This document shows positions 26,845-40,334 of a stretch of DNA of 64,000 bases, piece by piece (position 1 is the first letter of the stretch; each line of letters begins with the position of its first letter). The notes under the pieces are model-generated. The model was not told the DNA's origin and ran no database searches. It saw only the letters and a program-made list of their open reading frames with translations. The stretch covers positions 29,159,949 to 29,223,948 of the forward strand of contig OY740774.1 in assembly GCA_963513935.1 (NCBI GenBank). The letters run 5' to 3'. The position numbers and the translations under genes are program-made. Source of the DNA: Aphrophora alni (lineage: Eukaryota > Arthropoda > Insecta > Hemiptera > Aphrophoridae).

Positions 26845-27213
26845 GTGTGTATACAGGTTGATCTGTTTATCATGGGTACTACTGGTATCTCGCGAACTAT
26901 TGATTCTATACGAAACTTTAGATGGAAACATTTGTTCCTATTCATGAAATTAAAAACCCATTTAAATGTTTATAAATTTTGGTCATCATTTTCCAATATC
27001 CAAAATTCATCTACGGAAATTTCTATTTTTATAGAGATTTCGAATTTTACACCAACTTTTAAATATTTTCTATACTTGAATATTTTTGATAAATCATCTA
27101 GTTATAGAGTTGCAGGCGCTACAACTTTCAAAAACTTGAAGTGTGGTGTATATTTGGAAAACTTTTCGTACATCCCTTTGTTGCACCACGTTAAAATATT
27201 AAGCATACTCTAG
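26845..27213 (+). other. Unrecognised 122-codon open stretch
   Basis: The frame has no convincing start (GTG, then ATG at 26872) and resembles no family I know. It begins at a TACAGGTTGATC boundary word. In DNA of this composition about one such frame per window is expected by chance. It is probably non-coding repeat DNA. Confidence 0.2.
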
Positions 27214-27769
27214 GAAGTGCAAATACCACTGCAGGACTGATATTAAAATGGCTAATTTGTGGAACAGATAATACCTAGCTCGAATTTATTGTAATCATAA
27301 AAAGATTTTCATCTTTACCACAACTTAGTTATTTTAATTTGAGTCCAACATTAATATTTACACTTTCTAGACTATACTTGATTAAATTTTTGAACCGAGA
27401 GTAAAATAGTCTTAAATTTTTCTATAAAATCAGAGTACACTATAAACAAATCTAGGTTTTCGTAAGAAATTCTGAAGTTAATTATTATATTGGAAAATGT
27501 TTCCAAACGGATTTTTAAATTCCATAGATTAATTAAAGAATTTCCAAAATCATAGAATCAATAGTTTCAGATACCATTAAACTCTATATTGTCTTAAAAC
27601 GTACAACACCAGCTTGTTTACTTTTGAAGGAATACACCTATAGATTGATTTTATATTATATAGTCAAAGTTTAAAACATGATTATTACTTAATTTTAAAT
27701 GTCTAACTTTTAGGAGCTAATGACTTGATAGAATTAAACTTGAATACAAATTGTATGTTTATTTCTTCA

Positions 27770-27845
27770 AACAAGTTTCCACGACAGAGTCGCCATCTTC
27801 AGTTGCGCACGAGAGGCAATAAATAAACTATAACTAACTAGTAAT
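27770..27845 (-). repeat. Hammerhead-motif repeat, copy D (partial)
   Basis: The reverse complement reads GTTATAGTTTATT, then CTCGTGCGCAACTGAAGATGG, stem II GGCGACTCTGTCG and GGAAACTTG. The upstream GTTATAGTTT word and the CTGAAGATGG core identify it as the same family. The downstream tail is not recognisable. Confidence 0.5.
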
Positions 27846-28584
27846 GATTGTCAATAATTCTTTAAGAAAATTACTAAATACATTTTCAGTCTTGGTGTGA
27901 AAATTAAGCTTACAAATTAAGAAACAATTTTGAAAGTCTAACCGAAGTCATAATATAATTTTTTTAAATCCTTTTTAACTTCTATTATAATATTGTTCGT
28001 ATCGGTAACCTTATATATATTTTCCATCAAGGTCTATATATTTTTGAGTGTGTCCACATCTGTAAATTTATTTATTTACTGTTCAAAAATAAAAGTGTTA
28101 TTTCTTGCAGGAAAATTACACTGTTATCTGATGAACGTCGACAAAAAGTTTAATTTTTAGCCTATGGGCCTTGTATAAATCTATAGATATGAAAACTAAA
28201 TATAACAAATTTCATTTAAATGAAGGAAATGGAAAGAGATAAGTGCTTTAGGGTTGGAGTTTTAATTGGATTTGTTATAGATATGGTAACTTATAAGAAT
28301 GTTACATTCTATCAGAAATATGAAGCAATCAGAATATAATTAAGATTTAGACTATAGAAACTTAGTAATTTGTTTGGGGTCTTGAAGTTTCAGTTATCTT
28401 TTATTTAGACACAAAGTGGAAAGCACTACAGGAGTAGGTTACCGTTGCTCAGAAGCACGCATATTCCTAAGAGAGTTAAAAGTTGTATACTAAGCACGTT
28501 ACAGCATATTTGATTTATTATTGATTGTGGATCAACTAGTTCTAGCTAATCTTGCTCATGATCATAAATATGAAGTACCTAACC

Positions 28585-28705
28585 TGGTTGATGGTAGTAT
28601 TACACATAGAAGAAATATTTATTGTAGTATTACACATAGAAAAAATGTTGATGGTAGTATTACACATAAAAAAATTAATTGATGGTAGTATTACACTATG
28701 AAAAT
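28585..28705 (+). repeat. Short tandem array, four units of about 30-36 bp
   Basis: TGGTAGTATTACACATAGAA or close variants recur four times, with short A/T-rich spacers of different length. Confidence 0.75.
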
Positions 28706-29154
28706 ACTATTATTTGTAATTTATTCGGATATTTGTCATCATTTGTGTAATAATTGTAACAAAAGGATAGCTAACAAAAAGAAAGACTCTAAAGAAAATG
28801 ATTAACCGTTTATACCAATCCTTTATGTAACTGGATTATAAAATTAACCGCGTTGCTAAGAAATATAAAATACTTACATCTTTCAACAATCAGACATCTT
28901 GTCAAATCCAAATCAATGTGACGCAGGATACAGGGTAATAAGAACTGTACTTAGAATAAGTGTGAATGTGATAAGCAGTTCATTAGCGAACAATGCAATA
29001 TCTAAATATTAGTTAACGTCAAAATGAAACACGATTAGGCTTAATTAGAATAGATAAAAATCGTTTGGATATATTTGGACCTAGATAATAATCCTAAAAT
29101 TTACCAAATATATTATCATATACACGATGGCTTAAGATTTTATTATTTAATTTA

Positions 29155-29430
29155 GGGAGTAGTAAACCTCTTGAGGAGCAATATATCTGAAAAATATCTC
29201 TCCCGTTATTTAAAGCACCATATTACAGGGAAGAGTGAGTAATTAAGATATTTTAAAGTGGTGCAAGTCAAGTGGTACGGCAAAGAGTAATAATTACAAA
29301 ATGTATGCTTCCAATGTAATTAATGGCGCCCTTTGTTGATTAACACAAATTACATTTCCGTCACGGTTTGCAAATAATAACTTTTTTATTAAGGTTGCGA
29401 TTGTTTTATTAATGTGTTGAAATGGAATAT
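29155..29430 (+). repeat. Dispersed repeat R4, copy 1
   Basis: TAATTAAGATATTTTAAAGT, GTCAAGTGGTACGGCAA, TAATTACAAAATGTATGCTT and a later tract ending TTTTATTAAGG correspond in order to 35740-35985. Confidence 0.6.
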
Positions 29431-30457
29431 TAATCTGTGAATCCTTTCAAGTATCATATTTATTAAACTGTTAAAAATTAATGTACAAAAAGAAGGAAAA
29501 AAGTGGGACGTATTCCTCGAACTATAAATTTAATTTGAAAAAATATTACGCCAGGAAAACACTTATATAAATGAAAAATACTTTAAGCCTGGTATATAAA
29601 GCTAACAGAAAAACTTATGAGCCAAACCAGGATATAAATAAGGCTGCTGTGGCTTTTATTAATAAAAATTTAGTAAAATCATCTTTTTTTAGAAAATAAA
29701 TCTGATATTTGTCTGTTAATACTCAGTACAAAGATATGAGAAGGTCTCGAGCTAAACTTTTGGAGAGAAGACAATAGGATTTTCACCCCGAAATAACCGT
29801 TACACAACTATACCGTTGGCACTCTCTCTTATTGTTAACTTAACTAATATATGCTTGGTATAACTCGGTGCGGTGGAACTGTGCAAGGTCGTTCTCAGAA
29901 TTTAAGAACTACCCTAACTAATTGGTCGAAGTGCACAGATAGTTAAGTCTAATTTGTTACTATCGTAATATATGATTTCCATTCATAGGCTATACTTTTT
30001 TATCCATGCGATGGTTCGTTAATTTTATGTGATTCTGATTTAAAACCAACTTTTATTGTTATATAAAAATATGAAAAGACTAACACTACTAACCTAATAC
30101 ATAAATGATGTATCTGATTAATCATTTACTCACCAAGTAGCCCAAACAACCTGGGAAAACCGCCCACATCTCGTCGAATATCCGTTCATATAACAAACAA
30201 ACTGGCCCAATTAATATTACAGGTCAATTCGTTCAATATAATAAGCGGCCTTGCGGCCTTGTAAATTATTTACAATATATACATTTAAGCTATATACATT
30301 TTATACAAGTGATTCACACTTTTAATCCTTTTTTCAAACAAATATTATCGTCAATAAATTATGTAAATGTTATTTTACATTATGTGGTGATGGAAAGGCC
30401 TTTTTCTTAGTTTTTCTTGTACTGATAGGACTCACATTATACGCCAGTGCGGTACCT

Positions 30458-30871
30458 TCAACCAACAGAGTGATTCCATATATTGCAGACGTTTTCTGTA
30501 TTGGTAGTTTGTAATTTTCTAGGCGTTTTGCAGCTTCTTATGCCAATCTTAGTATCTATTTGTGCTTCTTTGATAACTTCCACAAAAACGAAGATGTTCG
30601 GGTGAGGGTGTGCGAAGTTTTGTGAAAACTTTGCATGAAACGATTCACACACATTTGTAGTTCTCACTGATAAAGATGCCCAAATGCATGGAGGAAAGGT
30701 AGACTCGCTATCAATATAGTTTTCTACGAGGTAGTCTGAGAATTCTTCAATTTGTTGAGGTTGTATGTACATAAGATCTTCTACAAGTGCTTCCTCTACT
30801 TCAGTTGAATCTAACATAGATAGACCATCATATCCAATGTAACCATTTTCCACTTTCTGTCTGAAGTTCAC
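30458..30871 (-). pseudogene. MULE-type transposase C-terminal remnant
   Basis: The open frame of 137 codons has no ATG at its beginning; the upstream in-frame stop lies just before 30880. The middle reads FSDYLVENYI, then FPPCIWA, then RTTNVCESFHAKF, HPNIFVFVEVIKEAQ. This is the order of conserved words in the C-terminal half of Mutator-like (MULE) transposases of the kind abundant in insect genomes (FLYWCH/MULE family). The catalytic N-terminal half is not visible, and the downstream frame degenerates after KTPRKLQ. It looks like a decayed fragment rather than a domesticated gene, although the 137-codon frame is unbroken. Confidence 0.6.
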
Positions 30872-30879
30872 TTTTATAT

Positions 30880-31800
30880 TCTCTACTAAATCCAGCTGTT
30901 AAATGTTCCTCAACTACGAGCACTTGTCACCACCAACTGTCAAACACAACTGAGTAGCTTGGGCTGAAAAAATTCCCCAACTGAAGGGTGGTGGCTAACG
31001 TGACCGGAAAAACCTTAAAATGGGGAGTAACGACCTTTGCAGGGCTGATTGAGACATTCCTGAGCATACCTAAATCAAGCCTAGGCATACCGAAAAGGTG
31101 ACTGGCCCCTGATTCCTCCAGCCCATCAATTCTATCGATCAGATTTTGTGTACTATTTCATATTATGGCATATTTATTGGCATACTATATGCGTCCTATC
31201 AGTGAAAGAAAAATGGTCTTTTCTCCACATAGGCTAATGTAAAATGACATGTAGGCCTATATAATTTGTACCTATGAAATTTAGGTAAGGTTAGGCTGGT
31301 CAAATGTTTTTTTTACGTAAGCTAGTAGGTGTCCTTTTTTCAACTAATCTAATTTTTTTATCAACCGTGTACACACTTTATCCAAGGGTTTGGAGTGGCT
31401 AAAAAGCCTACGCTAAAAGGTGTGATTAACCGTGCATAATTGATCGTAGGGTCTACCTGCGCAGCTCGACCATAGCCTCGGGGGCCCAGAAATAATCCGC
31501 TTACTAATTTCTTGACCACTTGCGCAATTCGACCCTGCCCAGTATAACTTTGTGGTTTGCCATTTCTTCTATTGGCTTGTGGTTTTCACAACTACTTATG
31601 TCTATTGTCTTAGTTTTTGATAGCACAGTCCAAGTTTTAATCCTGATTTTCTTCCTTAAATTATTAATATTTTTTACCAATATAGATCAATATACTAGAT
31701 TATTCTCCCGATAATCTCGATATATAAGTGCGCTTCAAAAACGATAAGGGTTTATTATTTTGTTTAGACTTATGTTTCTTGTTAGCAATCGTTTTTATTA
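30880..31800. other. GC-richer repeat-like DNA beside the MULE remnant
   Basis: Contains a short near-duplicate (TGCGCAGCTCGACC at about 31459 and TGCGCAATTCGACC at about 31523) and no supported gene. It may be the body or flank of the MULE. Confidence 0.4.
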
Positions 31801-31998
31801 TATTTTGATGTCATGGACCGAGGATATCGATTGAAAACTAAGTTACCTTTAATACGATCTATATTATTATTATACGATAAATATTCTTATCTATGTCAAG
31901 TAAGGAATAGTTTACTATTCCTTCATTGCAATATTAGAAAAATTAGAAAAATAGTTCAGCTACAGGCAGTTGTTTGTACTCAGTATACGAAGTATAGG

Positions 31999-32514
31999 AT
32001 AAGTATAGACATATTTTCGTTAGACATATTTTCGTTAGACGTATTTTTGTTAGAAATATTTTCGTTAGACATATTTTTGTTAGACATATTTTCGTTAGAC
32101 ATATTTTCGTTAGATGTATTTTTGTTAGACATATTTTCCTTAGACATATTTTTGTTAGACATATTTTCCTTAGACATATTTTCCTTAGACGTTTTTGTTA
32201 GACATATTTTCGTTAGACGTATTTTTGTTACACATATTTTCGTTAGATATCTTTTTTACACATATTTTCGTTAGACATATTTGCGTTACACATATTTTTG
32301 TTTGACATATTTTCGTTAGACGTATTTTTTTAGACATATTCTGTTAGACATATTTTTGTTACACATATTTTCGCAACACATATTTTCGTTAGACGTATTT
32401 TTTGTTAGACATATTTATTTAGACATATTTTCGTTAGACGTATTTTGTTAGACATATTTTTGTTACACATATTTTCGTTACACATATTTTCGTTACGTAT
32501 TTTCGTTACAAATA
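31999..32514 (+). repeat. 15-bp minisatellite TTAGACATATTTTCG
   Basis: About 33 units of TTAGACATATTTTCG, with CGTATTTTTG and ACACATATTTTCG variants and occasional loss of phase after 32190. A 153-codon frame from ATG at 31813 enters the array and encodes repeats of LDIFS. I treat this as a by-product because the pre-repeat part has no recognisable domain. Confidence 0.85.
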
Positions 32515-33029
32515 GGCCTATATTCGCGTTATCGTGAGTCATGAATTTGAGATTGGTGATTACACTAGAAAAGGTTACAAAACGTGTAATCAAAAATACT
32601 GAATCGAACAACCTTCAACATATTATTAGTGGTAAACGCTGCCTAAGTGTTTGTCAATTAATTGACCTCGTAATTAGCACTGAATTGTGGAATTTAAGGG
32701 GGGTATAGGAGAGGTGTTTTAAACGGAATTTCAATTCAGTATAAGGTTATAATCTATTTCCTCAAATATGGAGATTTGTTTATTTGCATCCTTTGACCTA
32801 TTTCCGTGAAATAACCTCAGTACTGTCCACCCAACTGTCCGTCCCACATTACTTTAAATTACCACTTGACCGATCATGTAGAAATTAGATTTGAGGGACT
32901 TTTAAAATCATTTTATCATTTTAAGTTTGATAAAAACGAATAAAAGCCTGGAATAAAAAAAAAGAAATTGCAAAAAAAAAATTACGGTTAATTATTAATA
33001 TGATAAAAAGTAGAGTAAAAAAGGAAATG

Positions 33030-33054
33030 AAAAAAAAAAAAAAAAAAAAAAAAA
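33030..33054 (+). repeat. Poly(A) run, 25 nt
   Basis: Twenty-five consecutive A residues. The preceding 100 bp contain several shorter A runs. It could be an old retroposon tail, but no matching element body or target duplication was found. Confidence 0.9.
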
Positions 33055-34738
33055 CTGTTTTTAAATATTACTTTCTCACATCCGACATACTTCACATATG
33101 TATTTCTTGGGCTAAAATAATTATAAACATATGTCAATTTTAATATACACATATTTGGTATATTGGAAAAATGATGGTAACTTTAACAATTAATTATTAA
33201 GATAACTAATCCAAACTTGGTATATATTTTTATACTACATTTTACCAATATATTAAGAATCAAAATGTTATCAAATAAATTGTCAAAATGGCGGACGCTT
33301 GAATTTTTAATATTGTTTATCTTTAAAATCATTAAATAAATATATGGCCTCTATTTTGAAAATTTGTAATTAAAAGTTTTATTCTTTTTATACTGATAAA
33401 ACGTAGCTTACAATAGACTATGTATATCAATTTTTGACTCAAAATTTTAATAATTTTTAGTTATTATTTTTGAAAAATATAAAATGGCCGGCAAGCGGAT
33501 GTCAAAGCGTTTCCAGACATATGAATGTTTATTTATTACTTTGATCTAGGAGTACACCTGTGAAATTGTCGGTTTCCTTCTGGGACACTCTGTATATAGT
33601 TCAAAGAAAATTATGTGATGGGTCAAAAACTGGTGTCGAATTTTGAGTAGAAATATCCGTTTTGAAGTCTTCAAAAAGTGATATTGGGAATAATATCTGT
33701 CTGTCGTCTGTTTAGTGATTTGCAGCCTAAACAAGAAGATCGATTATAATGAAATTCGGTGTGTGGATATAATTTGTCATATCTCAGAATATGCTCTTTT
33801 TCAATAACTCAAAGTTTCCTGTCATGAGATATTTCGATTTTATCAAAATCATTAGAGTCAATTTTGTCAATCAGTAGAAGGTGTTATTAAATGTGAAATA
33901 ATTTTGTTCTAGCACAACCTGTAGTAACAAACTTTTATATTGTTTTGTAGAAAAAATTAATTTTGTTTTGTAATTTTAAAATTGAAGAATTATACGTTTA
34001 AATGAAATTATTTTCACTTTTTCATTAAATTTCAAATCGATTAAATTTACTTCATATTCACTTAGGTAATTCTAGACTCAGAATACAGAATATTAGAACG
34101 ATTTCCATATCAAAGCGCAGCAATTGAGAAGCCTTCTATTTGTGCAATGAATTTGTCCATTTAGTTGATTGAAAGCTTGGTTTCCTGTTCCTTAAATAAT
34201 AGATTGGTTCAGTTAGAAATATCTGGAATGAAAATATCGTGTGGGACGTTAAAAAAGAACCATTTATGAATGGATATTATAGTATAAATACATCGCTTCT
34301 TATAAGAGAGTTTAAATGTATATTTAATATTATTTTGTCCACTTAAGAAGATTTTGACTAAATTTCGTTATTTAAATAGATATCAATATACATTAAATAA
34401 TTGATACATGTATAACATAGAAAGAGGAAATGTAATACAAATTAAGAGCAAACAAAATTATTAAATGTTTATTTTTAGTATTTACTACAAAAATATTCAA
34501 CACAAAAGTTAATTTGGAAAAAAAATATATTATACAAATTTTAAACAATCTGAGATTTAATAGCTTGTGTTAAAAAAATCTATATTTATTTGTCAAACAG
34601 TTGAATTAAAATCTAAACTATACATAGTTAGGCTATATAAGAATTTATATTATAAACTATTTGATGTCCTTGTTATTAATTGTGGTTTAAAGATGAAAAA
34701 ACTCGCGCTTATATTACTTTAAAAAGGGGAAATAACAT

Positions 34739-34935
34739 AAAATAGAAATATCTAGCCTTCGAATACTCTATTGTGCGTCATGGTAAAGAAAACAATAGTT
34801 AGTTAAGACAGACTTTATAGGAAATATGAAGGGAGGGATTTAACCCATGACTTAATGAGAGAAATTGATCCAGATATGGTATTTGGGGATTACCAGACCC
34901 GTGTTCACTATAGGTGAGATCTTTGTTATTATTTC
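34739..34935 (-). repeat. Dispersed repeat R1, uninterrupted copy
   Basis: The reverse complement contains CATGGGTTAAATCCCTCCC and, near its end, TTCGAAGGCTAG, matching R1 at 50 kb (CATGGGTTAGAT, CCCCTCTTTT, TTCGAGGGCTAG). It shows the empty target of the 50-kb insertion. Confidence 0.55.
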
Positions 34936-35739
34936 CTTATAATTTTTTTTTGTTAATCTTTGGAATTTGTTATTAAGGTTTTCCGATATAATCTACTGAG
35001 TAATATAACATTAGAAATTTTCATTAACTTTTAAATCTGTCTTTTTCTTTTGTAAACATTGTTGATCATTTGCCACTACCCAGAGAACATGAAATAGCTG
35101 AAAATGTTTTGTGTATGATATTAACATTGTTTATCCCTTTCTAAAGTAATGAAATGGTAGATAAATTGGCGAGGAAAGCAATTTCTACAATACAGAAATT
35201 ATAAAAAAATTATTACAATATATGAAAAAATTTAACGACTTGAAATGCAGGTCAACAAATTTCTGATCACAGGATTACGGTAGTACTGGATGATTACATA
35301 GGATGTACCAAGTATGAATGAGCGAAGAAAAGAGCCTCAAAAAGAAGAAAGGAAGACTGTTGCTAACTTTCGTTTAACACGACTACATCTTAAAGAGATC
35401 ACAATTCTTAGCTACAACAGATTTGTGCAATTCGCAAACACTTTAGCAGCGAAATGAACAAACATCTGATCTGATAGATCTAGACAATGATAAACAAATT
35501 AAACTGAACTTGAGCGGATTTTATTTGTAAACTACATTGATGATAGATATATATATATTATCCTCCTCCCCGCATGTTCTGGTGGCGTTATCACACATAT
35601 CATGGTCTCGGGTCTAACTAATAAACTATACTTCTAATACCTAAATTATATAAATATACTTTTAAAATTGAATTGAAAACAAATTTCTTAATAATTTTGA
35701 CGAAAAATAATAACAGACTGTCGATTTCATTAAGGTCGA

Positions 35740-35985
35740 GGTTTTAAACCCCTGAGACTAATATCTCTGAAATGTTCAAATCTCTCGTTATTTTCTAACA
35801 TTAAAGAGATGAGGCAGTAATTAAGATATTTTAAAGTGCTTTGAAAGTCAAGTGGTGCGACAATGAGCGATAATTACAAAATGTACGCTTCAAATATAAC
35901 TAATAACGTACAAAAATTAACGTTCCTTTTCAGGTTACAAATTAACATTTGTTATTACTAACTTATATGAAGGTTTTATTCGTTG
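35740..35985 (+). repeat. Dispersed repeat R4, copy 2
   Basis: TAATTAAGATATTTTAAAGT, GTCAAGTGGTGCGACAA, TAATTACAAAATGTACGCTT match the copy at 29.2 kb in the same orientation. No open frame is shared. Confidence 0.6.
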
Positions 35986-36279
35986 CCTCACCTAAGAGTA
36001 ATTCTCATTATGTTTTTTTTTTGTCACGTAGAAAATTATGTGTGTTGTTTCTCATCTGTTTTTAAATTAGTTGGACCTTAGTCAGTAAGAGGAGTGTTCG
36101 ATATTGCGGTTGGTTTGACAACTGTGGTAAAAGCGGATGTTTAGTAATTTAATTTAAATTGGGAAGAAGACTGAATTGAAAAATACATGAATAGGTTAAC
36201 TGACATTTTGAAATTTTTAATAACTAATAAAATGGTTTTGATTAATTTGCTGTCATGTTTAGTTAAACCTAATGTCACA

Positions 36280-37159
36280 GTACCTTGTAGAGGCGGCGTT
36301 CCTTTCTTCGTAATGTCCTGGCGTTAAGACTGCCCGTGTGCACACGCGAGAACAGCTGCTCTAAACGCACAAAACTAAGTACAACTTAAATTATAAACAC
36401 AAACAAAAAAAAAACACTTGAGTTCTTCTTATTAACTAAACATGACAATTGTTTCTGAGTCATAAATAATTGAATTGTGTCAACATGCGTATAAAATAAA
36501 GAAACTGAAAATGCGGAATTGTATGCGGATGAAGAAGTACCGTTAAGCTACCTGTTTGAGGTTGAAACTTGGACTGCTGATATGAGACAAAGGATACCCC
36601 AAATCAGCTGGAGATCTCAGACTTCCGGTTGAAACGGTATAATATTGAAACTGAACTTTAAACTGTAGATATACTGAACAAGGAGTGTCATGGTGACGGG
36701 CTAGGACAATTAATTATCAAGAGAGGGATTAATGATTAATGAGAACTTCTGGAAATATGGAAGGATGATATTGAAGGGCACGCTTGCGGTGCATCTTAGT
36801 TGCTTAATTCGATGGTATCTCGCTGACTGAGTAAGGGAAGCTGAGGAAACTCACGGGGTTTAGGATGCACACTGCAACGTGATACTGGGCTTGAGATACA
36901 GTTAGATAGTGTGATTTAAGTAGAACACTTGCATGACGAACGAGATAGTGGACTATTAAAGCTCAATTAGTGAAAATTCAATAAACTGGGTTTTAGAGGA
37001 GGGGATTAAGTCGTAGGGTTTATTTTCCCCCTTAAAGTATTTTTCAAATCGAAGTGATGAATATATATTTAATTATGTCTGTCAGTCACAATGTAAAAAT
37101 ACAATTACTGAAGAACAGTATATGTCGTCAACATTATGGTATAAATTCTATAAGGGGGC
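36280..37159. other. Intergenic DNA, mixed composition
   Basis: A frame at about 36510-36630 reads ELYADEEVPLSYLFEVETW before a stop. No domain recognised. No gene supported. Confidence 0.4.
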
Positions 37160-37455
37160 TCAAAAAGTTGCGATGTTGACCCACGATCCTGTGAGAGTCG
37201 GCACCAAAAATTGGTAATGAAGAAGAGCTATGACGAAAGGAATTCCATGTAATTTACCACACTCTCCACTGAAGAGCCGTATCTGAGGTATAGGCTCTTC
37301 ACTAGTTGTTGCACCACAGAATATATTATTAGGGAGCAAAAATTTGTAAATACAATTCATAATACATTTCTGAAATAACTTTAATTTATATTCCTGTTTT
37401 TCTTCACGGATGACCGGTTTCAATCTCTCTGTTCAGATCATTATCAAATCCAATA
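37160..37455 (-). other. Unrecognised 87-codon frame beginning next to a GAAACCGGTC motif
   Basis: The frame's first codons lie within an opposite-strand hammerhead-like word. On the minus strand this reads GATAATGATCTGAACAG, then GATTGAAACCGGTCATCC (about 37408-37450). The C-terminal part of the frame has a balanced composition unlike the AT-rich background. I recognise no family. It may belong to the element that carries the motif, or be chance. There is no good reason to call it a gene. Confidence 0.25.
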
Positions 37456-37496
37456 ATACACTAAGATTCCGTTCGACGGAACTTCGTTAACACAAA

Positions 37497-37690
37497 AACA
37501 CGAGCTACACCAATCAAACTATAACTATGTTAACTATAACTATGGTGTAGCTCGTGTATCACTGAAGAGGACGACCTTGTCGTTGAAACGCGTCTGATAC
37601 TTAGGCGTATTTTTTGTGAGAATTGTGTTCTGTGTGTTTGTTATACTGTATAATTTTTCTCATAAGTCAAGCTCAACATTTAATATATTT
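37497..37690 (+). repeat. Hammerhead-motif repeat, copy A
   Basis: The copy begins with a short inverted repeat: ACACGAGCTACACC pairs with GGTGTAGCTCGTGT at about 37543-37556. A hammerhead-like unit follows at 37556-37600: stem I strand GTATCA, core CTGAAGA, stem II hairpin around CGACCTTGTCG, GAAA, CGCGTC, then the stem I partner TGATAC. The remainder, to about 37690, is shared with copy B (46.8 kb) at roughly 97% by eye. In this architecture cleavage would follow GUC at 37592-37594. The core differs from the consensus CTGATGA by T to A, so self-cleavage is doubtful. Hammerheads with a minimal stem III and CGCGTC are known from Penelope-like retroelements; membership is inferred. Confidence 0.7.
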
Positions 37691-38156
37691 AAAACATGGA
37701 AGATATTCATGTAATTTACGTATATCCTACATTACGTGCTTGCAGGTTGGGGTTGTCCTAGGTCTTATCAGTGCATTCCCCCATCCTTTCGTTGTCACAT
37801 CTGCTTTCCCTACGTATTTAGTTAAAAGGTTGAAAATGGGGTTCGAGTTGATTTTTTGTTTATATTTTAAGACGTTATCGGGTGTGTTTTTTAAGGCTTT
37901 GTAAATTTAAAATTCCTCATTTTTCCCCATTCTACGGCTTTTATGGAAAATATGTAAAATATCATTGTTATTATTATAAATTTTTATTTCTTAAAGTACA
38001 TTTCTCTGATCATTCATAGCTTTTTAGTTTAACATAGTTTACATGTTTCGAACTAACTCCTTCACAGAGTCGGCTAATTTAACTTTTGTACTTTCCTTTC
38101 TCATCCATTCCTAAGCTTATCGTTCTAGTCTGATTCAGTACAAGAGAAAATAGTTC

Positions 38157-38290
38157 CACACAGTTAACTATGCTCTATCTCTGTCCATGTCACACAGTTT
38201 ACTATGCCCTGTCTCTGTCCATGTCAAGACTAAATGAAACCACGAGAGGAAATCCGTTTCATTTCTGCAGTTGATAATATTCAAATTCAA
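38157..38290 (+). repeat. Dispersed repeat R6, copy 2, with a 34-bp tandem duplication
   Basis: The first 68 bp are two tandem 34-bp units (38157-38190 and 38191-38224), each CACACAGTTWACTATGC followed by TCTGTCCATGT. The rest (GACTAAATGAAACCACGAG, then CATTTCTGCAGTTGATAATA) matches the copy at 4.1 kb, which is not duplicated. Confidence 0.6.
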
Positions 38291-39388
38291 ACCCACCCTT
38301 CTGAAGTTCCCTACCAATATGAGGTTCTATCTACATTTAATATTTGTTAACATATGAGTATATTTTGAAGAATATCAACTCATAGGCTGGGTTTTGATTA
38401 AGTAATATTTTATGTGTATATGTTTAAGTATTTATGTTATTGGATGTCATGTTGGGCTTCTACATAGCTGGCAACAGAGTGTATCACCACAGTTTCAACT
38501 GTTGTACCTTCGGACTGCACTAGGAGAGAAGGATATTACTTAGGACCTCGCTGTCTCAGTAAAGATGTCCAGTGTAATACAGATATCTCTATTTTGAACT
38601 GTACATGTGATTCGGTGTTATGTTAAGGAAAAGTCCAAAGAACTGGGTCTTTAACAACTGAAGCTACAAACGTCCTTGCTGGAAAAGTTAGAAATGTCCA
38701 TGTAAATTAAACTAAAATATATTTTTATCAGCCTAAGTTGTAAAAACAGGAGAGAAAGATCTAAGGGAAGAGAAGAATCCCTGGTTGAAATATAAAGACG
38801 TCCTCTAACCATGCTAATGTATAATATTGGATCTGAAGGGTGCATAAAATATCGTCACGTTATTAATAAACAGCCGGAAGATCCACTCCACACTACTCTA
38901 CAATGATAACTCATAATAAATATAAATTTGAGTATCATTATTTCCAGATTGATCCATCTTGTTCACCAAGTGAGAATTCTTCCATTTCCTAAAGTCACTT
39001 GGAAATGTATATCTCAAATATAAAACAACATTATCATCATGTTTCATTTTGTAAAATTGAATCTTGTAAAAACTTTGTTAAAGTAAGGTAGTTATTTTAC
39101 AGTGTCAGTTTGAAAATGTAAAACAGCATTTCCATTTAGTCTTCATATAAAACTGTTTATTGTCCGTAACATTAGAATATTACTTTGAAGAGGACATTTT
39201 TCTTACCATGAAGGTTTGATTGAAACTATTAGTCTCTTTAGTTTCATCACTGGAAATTGGGAAGATTTATTTTAAATCTCTTATTGATATACTAATAGTA
39301 GAATATATAGTTGAATAGAAATCAATTTAATCGCAAATATTGTATTTCATATATTTTCTTACTGGGCAAACAACATTTAAAATGTTCA

Positions 39389-39402
39389 CCCCCCCCCCCC
39401 CC
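39389..39402 (+). repeat. Poly(C) run, 14 nt
   Basis: Fourteen consecutive C residues in AT-rich DNA. Confidence 0.95.
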
Positions 39403-40334
39403 TATAATATTTTTACCACTAATACCCTAGTTTACGTAGTTAATAGAGAATGTTAACAGCAGAGAGTATAAATAGAAACGTAACTAACGTTGTATTTCAA
39501 AAACAATTACATCGACTATCATGATTTTGATTATAACTCGTCAATGTATTGGCTATGAAGAAGGCAACCTATTAATTTTTGACGTGAATAAAAAGTTCTC
39601 ATTGATCGACAAATACCACTGTTTTTAGGTAGGCCAGAGAACTAAAATCATTTAATAAAATACACTAACATGCATTTAAATAACATATCTGCGTTATGTT
39701 CATTAAAAAGTTATATCTTTATTAGAAATTTAAGATTTAAAAAATAACAAAAAATCTACTAAATAATCAATTTCAAAATTTTCATGGACCGTGTATTCTA
39801 AAAAAATACCCTAAAATAAATAGTATTAAAATTATATGTTCTATCAATAAAATATAAAGTACAGTACCCTGAAAATTTGGAAATATGATATTCACTTGAT
39901 ATTTTTAATGAATTATTAAATTTAATAATGTGTTAAGCTGTACATAAAACAAGAAGTCCACGTGTTGAACTTTGCATCCAATTGTGCTTTATTATATCTC
40001 AATAATAGTATGCATGTGGATCAAGTGACAGACGATATAGTGCCACCTTGTCCCTGAAAAAAGAAAGAACCGAAACAAACACGGTTTGTCCATTACGGCT
40101 TGTAACCGCAACTCAAGTTCCTGCTTTGTCCACCGAGCGCAGGTTATTGGAAAGATAATTGAGCGAATGTCACATCTAAAACTTCCAATTGGAAGAAAGC
40201 AGGACGTAAAGAAAACGTCGCAAAAATATATTTATTTGTTTAATTGTTTGTTGAATGGTTAAAATTTGTATTAAAATAAATTAATTCAATTACTTATTTT
40301 AAAGAACTAAGATTTAGTTGTATCCCCCATGCAC

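Noticed and set aside
28120..28150. Exact CTGATGA hammerhead core word
   Set aside because: It is followed by CGTCGACAAAAAG with no stem II or GAAAC, so no hammerhead can form.
31813..32274. 153-codon frame starting with ATG and ending in LDIFS repeats
   Set aside because: Most of it is the 15-bp minisatellite. The unique N-terminal part shows no domain.
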